NCBI RefSeq assembly: GCF_032362555.1
Contig: NC_083506.1
Coordinates: 8,975,501-9,039,500, forward strand
From: Amyelois transitella
Taxonomy: Eukaryota > Arthropoda > Insecta > Lepidoptera > Pyralidae
Length of the DNA: 64,000 bases
Direction: 5' to 3'
Numbering within the stretch: the first letter of the stretch is position 1; every line of letters begins with the position of its first letter. Under the pieces are notes generated by a model, which saw only the letters and a program-made list of their open reading frames with translations, did no database searches and was not told the origin of the DNA. The translations under genes and the position numbers were made by a program. Shown here piece after piece: positions 59,201-64,000 of this stretch.

Positions 59201-62200
59201 GTGACACCATCAAGAATTGTTTGAAACGACTAGTCTACATCGTTGCTCAGATAGCTACGAGTTGTCTACGATGAGAAACGATCTAGCAAAATCTTTTAAA
59301 AGTTTCAATAAATAGTATTTTTGTGACTGTCGGGTCTCTATTTATCTTCGATAAGTAATTATGTATTTATACTTTGTGTTTAAAAAGAGGTTAAATAAGA
59401 AGTTATTCTTGTAAATATGAGAAATAATGTCTCCAGTTTCATTCCTTAAAAAGCTATTATATAAGTTTGACTATACTAAAAGCATTATGTGCTTGTTTCG
59501 TGGGCAAAATAATGAATACTTGCGCATATTTATCATGCTTTCGTAGATAGAGTCATGGAATATCTTTACTTAATAATATATATCATTGCTTATCAAATAA
59601 TGACTCTATAATGGGAATTATAATGGAAGGCTGACGTTTTATTATTTATGACACAATGACAAACAGCTCTCGGCTCTGCTTTCCATATGTTCAAGTCTTT
59701 CCTGTTGTTTTCATTTTGATAAACTGTAAATCAACATTACGTTATAACGACGATACGACAAGATACCGCAATGACACATTTGTTTAAGAAGTAATTTTCT
59801 TACTCGCCTTGTGTAGAAGAGCGTTATTTCCTCTTGGCCATACCAGTTTTTTTTTACAAGTGTAGATAAGTTCTGTCCATTCTTATTAATAATATACTTT
59901 AAACTGTAATTGTTTGTCTGTCTTTTACGTCTAAACCACTGAACCACGAAATTTTGCATAAATATAGTATGGAGTACTTTCATGCTGACGAAGCCGTGGG
60001 CGAAAACCAGTAGGTATTTCCATAAACATACCTAGCTATTTTTGATATAAATGCATTTTTAATTTCAGTTAGTACACTCCACACTTGCTTAATCCACATC
60101 CACAGAAACAGTATGTGAAGATCGTGGTCAGTAGAACAATGTAGTCTCTGTTACCCCTCCAAGAAAGGCTTCATTGTTTCTGATAATTTATCAATTTATT
60201 ATTTGCGCAGGTCTTTACTATGGTGTGAGTACCTGTTTGGTGTCGTTCTCAGCGTCGCTGTCCGTCGTCACTCTCAACATATCATACAGGCGAGTTAAAC
60301 CTGACTTTTTAATATTGAAATTTTATCAATATCAATCAAGATTGCAATCAATTAACGGATGAGCAATGTTTCTCGTTACTTCAGATTGTTTCATTAAAAA
60401 TACCATTACTTGATTGTTAACATGCTGTTTATTTATTGGCCTTTTATTTACATGTATTGAACTGCCGCTTTATTATAATTAAGGGAGACTATATAAGGGT
60501 TATATGATTGCTTTTCTTAACCTTAATAATATTAGATAATCATTACTTCTGAAAATAAAAACATGTTTTTTTCCTTGGACAAAAAGTTTATTTATCATTT
60601 TAAATTTTCAAAATACATCCGAATAAACTTTCAAACTTCAACTGTCTAGTCTTATCAATTTTGGTTGCACTTTATTTAATTCGATAGTCAGTAGCGCGTT
60701 ACATTTCTAAACATTGATTCCCTTTGAAATCTGCTTTGTTTTATGATTTAAATCTGCTGGGAAAACTTGGCTATTCGTAAATAAAATAATTAGCGAAACT
60801 GTTTTTCTTTTACAACAAAAATGCAAGCTTGTAAGCTGTTGTGAAAGATTATATTTTACTCATCATCACCATACTTTCTAAGCTAATAAACTTTTTATTC
60901 TTCTTTAAGGCGATGGGCTTGCAACCTGTCACTATTAAAATTAATACCATCCTTAAGTCATACAGCTGAACGTCGCTGGAAAAAGATTTTTATCTAGGGC
61001 TATTGTGGGCTATTGTGGGCTAGGGATGAAAACGTGAATATATGTATGTATTGTTGTGTGAATATGAGGTGTTGCTCGTAGAGGAGTGAGAGGCCAGCCG
61101 GTGCCGGCCGTGCTGCGCGAGCTGGTGCTGCAGCGGCTCGCGCGCCTGCTTTACATCAATTTCGACACGGACGCTGCAAAGGTTAGATAAAGCATCGTTT
61201 AATTTTAGCTTGTGCCCCATGATTTTTAGACGTAACCATTACCTACGTAAATAAAACGTCAAAAAAGCTCAAAATCAACATCCCACTCCTAACAGATCTG
61301 TAAGTATCTTAGGCTTGAATAACTTGGAATTACGAGCACTGTCCAAAGTAAAAAATTATTGTAATGAAGTATATAAAAAAATTCTAGATACCGTTTTAGT
61401 GTAAATTTTGTGTAAATTCAAAATGTAGGATATACCTATTGACGATTGCGGCTTTCGAAGAAAGGCTTTTAATACATATCACCACAAGAAAAACCTTCCT
61501 ATAATATCTATTTATCCGAAATCGTAAACGTAAGGTAAATATGCCACAATGACAGTATTACCACAGAATAATAAAGAATACTAGCTTATTTTGTGGTATC
61601 ACTATGCAAAGTTGGGAAGGTTCGCTAGTAAGTAAATATAAAAAAGTGGCTACTCTCAAATTCCTAACATGGCGGAAAGCGTACTACGTACCCCAATAAA
61701 GAACTGTCGTCATAGCAGATGGCGGTTCCTGAATGCATTAGGTTTGTTGTGTATACATGAAAAAATCGCTTTGACTCCGTGAATTATTTCATGTTTTATC
61801 ACGGTGGGTGTCATATTCGCATTGCCTATATCTTGTAGAAAAATCAGTAAGAGGAAACGCAGTTGCTGGATAGCAAAGGAACATATGAGCCTATTATACG
61901 AGTAAGTCTTAGGAGCTCTAGTTTGTATGCAAAACATCATCCAATTAAGTAACAACACAAAACAACCTTACAAACCAATTCTGTAAAAGCAAAACAAAAA
62001 ACAAAGCGCATGTCAAAAATGTATGGAAAACCACTAGTTAGTTATAACTTTTAAAATTTGAAATTGTGAAAATATAACCAATATCGTAAGTTTGTGCTTT
62101 CTGACTACATGTAAAAAGGGATATTATTTGTAACATACCATAATAAAAAATAATTTTAATTAGGCTCAGTGTATTTAAATGTATGTTTTTAAATCGTTTG

Positions 62201-63210
62201 AATATAAAATAAAGCTTTAAAAAAATATCATCTTTGCGTATTCTCTGCATGAAAATTATAGGTACACTTGCAGCATTTTACAAAAAAAAAGTTATTAAAA
62301 AAAATGCTTATCTATTAATTGCGTAAAAGATGCGCTAACCCATTAAAATAAATTCGTACGAATGAGAGTCTAACTTTCCAAAATAAGAAATATGGAAATC
62401 AGTCAAAAGAAATTGAGAAATATTGGAAAGAAACTTTGATTTCTTTTTGTAATTTGATTACTTGTTTAAAAATTTCTTCAGTAGCAAGGAATTTTTCGAA
62501 TTTCAAGAACATAATAGCTATCTCAAGGTAGATAGGTCTGTCATTTATAAGATCATTTTTCTACTCTCCAGACACCCGATCACATTTTCCCTTACCCGTT
62601 CCATCAGACCGTTTGCATAAAAACGTCGTGACCTGGGGATCAAATTGAAATGCGGAAAGGAAGTAAATAGTGAAAGGTTTTAACTTGGAAACACTCAAAT
62701 TGATTTTCTAGCGATTTAAAACTTAAAAATATTTGTAGCCATGGAAGAAGTTTTGCTACTACCACAGATTTCTGATTTGGTATTGCCTATAATTAACTAT
62801 AAAAATTAAAATATCTTACGATGAGGGAAAACATCGTGAGGAAATCTGCATAATTGCACAATCAGGCAACTTGATGTGTAACCGTGATCCAAGATTGCGG
62901 AGGAGGAGGAGATGGGAGTCGCATCGTGTAAGAACTCGACTCACCCAATCCAGGGTCCACGGTGAACCTCGGACTCCACTCCAAAATGGTGAAGATAAAG
63001 TAGAAGATCGTCATTAATTGCCTAACATTTCTGATGCAACTACTAAAACTGTGATACTGTGACAGGGTGACAGTGGTCTGATGTCGGGAGGGCCTGGAGT
63101 TCAGGTGAACCCTCGCACTGGGTCGCGGCTAAAAGCAGACGTGCGCTGCGACGGCGCTCCCCTGCCTCCCGCTTCCCCGCGGTTTTCCCGTCACAATCAT
63201 AACCACATGG
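35268..63210 (+). CDS. Divergent alpha-type nicotinic acetylcholine receptor subunit (insect alpha9-like), 3' end outside window
   Basis: Nine coding exons: 35268-35322, 40879-41018, 48265-48419, 51385-51568, 57104-57320, 57779-57913, 60211-60289, 61082-61181 and 63066-63210, in frame for 403 codons. Membrane ligand-gated cation channel subunit. Signal peptide 1-19 ([19 protein letters not shown]). Binding-site residues: Trp82 (loop D), Tyr115 (loop A, PDIILYN), Trp172 (loop B, ASWTYDG), and vicinal Cys215-Cys216 with Tyr213 and Tyr220 (loop C). The Cys pair makes it alpha-type. The Cys-loop is Cys151-Cys165. TM1 is ~234-256, TM2 starts after GEK (262-264), TM3 is 297-320. Residues 322-403 are the start of the cytoplasmic loop; TM4 lies beyond. 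A sequon is at Asn90. The outer end of TM2 has Arg-Asp (283-284) where typical subunits have Ala-Glu. Intron 7 has a GC donor. The alpha9 assignment is tentative. Confidence 0.93.
35633..35948 (+). mobile_element. tRNA-derived SINE (family A) with 17-bp target duplication
   Basis: The element (35650-35931) starts GAGCGTCGGTGGTAGAATCG (box A) and has box B GTTCAAATCCC. It is flanked by perfect direct repeats ACGTAAATTGGTTATTA at 35633-35649 and 35932-35948. The intact duplication indicates a fairly recent insertion, in intron 1 of the receptor gene. Confidence 0.9.
37890..38350 (+). repeat. Local direct duplication in receptor intron 1
   Basis: 37890-38027 and 38214-38350 are near-identical (ACTATTATAGAATGCT, TTTCCGAAATTTTAAGGAAA, TTCATTACAACAGTTCT, AAAGGCAGGTAATT) with small indels. 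A second pair, TTGTTTGTAAACTAAGTTTT near 37025 and TTGTTTGTAAACTTAGTTTT near 38031, shows that a neighbouring block was copied too. Confidence 0.85.
38862..39060 (+). repeat. R1 repeat, diverged copy
   Basis: GTGTGGTTCCCGGCACTTTA, AAAAGGCGACTAAGG, CTGAACGAAGCCTTTCAGTC and GGTTCTGTCTATCTCGCTAG are in the R1 order. A 3' piece of another copy lies at 39460-39535 and a degenerate one at 41060-41150. Confidence 0.7.
39753..39810. repeat. Perfect 26-bp inverted repeat (hairpin) in receptor intron 1
   Basis: 39753-39778 (TTAAGAAACAATTGTCTCC, then TTTTCTT) is the exact reverse complement of 39785-39810, with a six-base loop GTGCTT. Confidence 0.9.
42846..42910. repeat. 30-bp inverted repeat (hairpin) in receptor intron 2
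   Basis: 42846-42875 pairs with 42881-42910 over 30 positions with one G-T exception (42870/42886) and a loop of five bases (CCCTT). The arm begins TCGCAATAAAAACATCCCAT. A third, A/T-rich hairpin lies nearby at 43271-43318. Confidence 0.9.
47205..47400 (-). repeat. R1 repeat, reverse
   Basis: GAGACTATGAAAGGCCACAT, ATAGTGACAGATTCCTAGCC, CATCGCTTATAAGAGGAATT and TCGCCTTTTACGACATTCAT appear in reverse R1 order. Confidence 0.7.
47850..48045 (+). repeat. tRNA-derived SINE (family A), 5'-truncated
   Basis: AGCCGCACATTCAGAAAATT, GAAGTCAGATGGAGGACAAC, CCTGACTTACCCACTG and GGGACTAACGCCAGAATAAT. It lacks the tRNA-like head. Confidence 0.65.
50390..50560 (-). mobile_element. RTE-like LINE tail, reverse
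   Basis: On the minus strand: GCGAAAGAAGTATGCAGGGA, GTGGAAAGATGTAGTCTCTG, CCTACTCTTCCGGGAAAGAG and ACGTGATTTTATGTACG. It matches the 3' end of the element at 33850-34150. Confidence 0.75.
51220..51335 (-). repeat. R1 repeat, reverse, internally deleted
   Basis: The R1 3' end (GTCACGTCTATATCCCTTGC, GGCGTAGACAGAGCCAACCG) runs directly into the R1 5' end (GGTCCTATTCTTTTTTGTAT, TGGTGCCGGGAAACCACACG). The middle is missing. It ends about 50 bp before the receptor exon 4 acceptor. Confidence 0.75.
52715..52985 (+). mobile_element. R1 SINE-like repeat, near-complete copy
   Basis: Starts TGTGCCTTGTGGTTCCCGGC, passes ATCTCTTTCCCATGGATGTC, GTAAAAGGCGACTAAGGGAT, GCGATAGGCTAGCAACTTGT and AAAGCCAAATAGCTGAACGG, and ends CTCTGTCTACCCCGCAAGGG, ATATAGACGTGATTATATGT with (GTAT)n. 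No protein-coding frame. It is the reference copy for at least 13 copies or pieces in the window. Confidence 0.8.
53319..53565 (+). mobile_element. tRNA-derived SINE (family B), copy 1
   Basis: The tRNA-like head has box A (TGGCGCAGCGGTAGTACGC) and box B (GGGTTCGAATCCC, with a perfect T-arm CCGGG/CCCGG). A non-tRNA body follows (AAAGAACTTTTTCTGATTGG to CAATCAGTGTAATTTGTCCC) and an ATTT-type tail. A short TTGTTT direct repeat flanks it. Confidence 0.88.
53610..53865 (+). mobile_element. tRNA-derived SINE (family B), copy 2
   Basis: Nearly identical to the copy 48 bp upstream over the full length, including both Pol III boxes and the ATTT tail. A TATTCTT direct repeat before and after suggests an independent insertion rather than a tandem duplication. 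Confidence 0.88.
57555..57740 (+). mobile_element. RTE-like LINE tail in receptor intron 5
   Basis: AAGAACGTGCATGAAGAGAA, ATGTGGACGAAGCGAAAGAA, TGTGCAGGGTGCGTGGCAAG and TGGAAAGATGTAATCCAGAG match the LINE tail at 33850-34150. It occupies most of this 458-bp intron. Confidence 0.75.
57914..60210. other. Receptor intron 6 (2.3 kb)
   Basis: AT-rich. Near 59880-60010 is a 'CATGCTGACGAAGCCGTGGGCG' type interspersed repeat end, and at 60090-60172 a LINE-tail fragment. No gene is seen; the frames at 58726-58950 and 59711-59983 (-) show nothing recognisable. Confidence 0.5.
60090..60172 (+). mobile_element. RTE-like LINE tail fragment
   Basis: ACAGTATGTGAAGATCGTGG and GTAGTCTCTGTTACCCCTCC, then AAGAAAGGCTTCATTG, matching the last coding part and tail start of the 33850 element. 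It ends about 40 bp before the exon 7 acceptor. Confidence 0.65.
60288..60295 (+). other. GC-type splice donor of receptor intron 7
   Basis: Exon 7 ends TAC AG and the intron begins GCGAGT. Joining to the exon 8 start (A GGA GTG AGA) gives NISYRGVRGQP, the expected sequence after TM3. The alternative GT five bases away shifts the downstream frame. AG|GCGAGT is close to the known consensus of GC-AG introns. Confidence 0.8.
60905..61050 (+). repeat. R1 repeat, partial, in receptor intron 7
   Basis: TTTAAGGCGATGGGCTTGCA, ACCTGTCACTATTAAAATT, TACAGCTGAACGTCGCTGG and AGGGATGAAAACGTGAATAT with a TATGTATGTATT tail. It ends about 30 bp before the exon 8 acceptor. Confidence 0.7.
62814..63005 (+). 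repeat. tRNA-derived SINE (family A), 5'-truncated, in receptor intron 8
   Basis: CGATGAGGGAAAACATCGTG, AGGAAATCTGCATAATTGC, AGATGGGAGTCGCATCGTGT and GACTCACCCAATCCAGGGTC follow the family-A order. It lacks the tRNA head and ends about 60 bp before the exon 9 acceptor. Confidence 0.7.
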
Positions 63211-64000
63211 GTAAGTTACCATTTTTATATGTTACACCGAGTTACCAGCGCGGAGGTCAAGTTTTTATTTGGCGCGAAAAAATTTGAGCCTATCTGCCTA
63301 TCAGAGCGGGGAATTTGAATCTGCAAACTGATGTGCGCTATTATGATCGAGATAGCCAGAGACATTTTCTTTTTAGATTTTAAATTTGAGGCATTTATAA
63401 TAAAGTCGTTATTTTATTGAGTTTTCATTCGGTTTGATTCGGCAATAGGTTGCGCTATTTTGCATCGCCGAGTATATGCGACTTACAAGACCTTACCTAT
63501 GATGAATGATTAAAGCGAAAGCGAGATTTCGATTTTGATTCGAACCGCACAGGAAACTGGCAGACAAAGCCCGGCTTAATAGCGCTTCACGAACAAACCG
63601 GCTATTGAAGTTTCTGTGTTGAATTTTGGTCAAATCTTGGTTGTTAAAATAAAGTATGCAATATTTTGACAATCTTGACTATGTTCGGGGTAAGTAGTAT
63701 TAATAATTAAGTACATATGTTGTTTGAGTATTTAAGTAGTGGTTTCCTGTTATAATTGAGAGAATAACATTCCTTGAAATTTTTTTTACAAAAACTTGAA
63801 AGTAGTTTAAATTCTAGTCATTTAGTTTATGAAATAGGAAGTAGGTACAATTCACCTGAGAATCTTAAACGATAAAAGGAAAGAAAATAGCACACAGCAC
63901 AGTTCGCCTGCTTTCCGACAACGAATAAAAACGTGACATTTTTGAAATATTATTCCTATCAAATATGGATAAGCAGTTGAAAGGAAAAACTAAAAAGGTA

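Noticed and set aside
63265-63280. E2F-like site TTTGGCGCGAAA in receptor intron 9
   Set aside because: A perfect motif match, but isolated, intronic and without any supporting promoter context.
1-64000. CRISPR arrays, operons, prophage or bacterial elements
   Set aside because: Spliced metazoan genes throughout and no regularly spaced repeats.

Overview
The window is insect nuclear DNA, almost certainly from a moth or butterfly. It is AT-rich. It carries spliced metazoan genes with GT-AG introns, ZAD-type zinc-finger coding sequence (an arthropod hallmark), an insect-type divergent nicotinic receptor subunit, and a dense load of SINE, LINE-tail and MITE fragments of the kind seen in Lepidoptera. 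No prokaryotic, viral or CRISPR feature was seen. Exon boundaries below were read by hand from splice sites, with every reading frame checked across the junctions.

Layout. (1) 1-629: last exon of HDDC2 (+). (2) 4004-5463: SERF (-), three exons, 65 aa. (3) 8051-10418: NTAQ1 (+), five exons, 217 aa, with a 918-bp terminal-inverted-repeat element in its last intron. (4) 13148-15569: mitochondrial-type methionine aminopeptidase METAP1D (-), six exons, 301 aa. (5) 16313-20602: Cdk10 (+), eight exons, 403 aa, divergent from METAP1D across a 743-bp shared promoter. (6) 20754-23820: ZAD-C2H2 zinc-finger gene (-), five exons, 435 aa, convergent with Cdk10 with 151 bp between stop codons. (7) 23821-35267: an 11.4-kb stretch with repeats and one GC-rich island but no supported gene. 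(8) 35268 to beyond 63210: first nine coding exons of a divergent alpha-type nicotinic acetylcholine receptor subunit (+). Its introns reach 7.2 kb, and TM4 and the stop lie past the window.

The small genes at the left are compact housekeeping genes: nucleotide clean-up, proteostasis, N-degron processing, N-terminal Met removal, and a cell-cycle/transcription kinase. They alternate in strand, so neighbours share promoters or 3' ends; they are not an operon. The right half is one long neuronal-type gene full of transposable elements.

Main points for a second look: (a) a high-copy SINE-like repeat (called R1 here, at least 13 copies or pieces) shares its last ~45 bp with the 3' end of an RTE-like LINE in the same window, suggesting a SINE/LINE partnership; (b) transposon fragments end 30-60 bp upstream of the 3' splice sites of five of the eight internal receptor exons; (c) a GC-AG intron in the receptor gene; (d) a decayed tandem copy of half of Cdk10 exon 6; (e) three long hairpins in the receptor introns; (f) a transposon reading frame broken by a templated inverted duplication. 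I did not find a convincing, wholly new multi-gene system.
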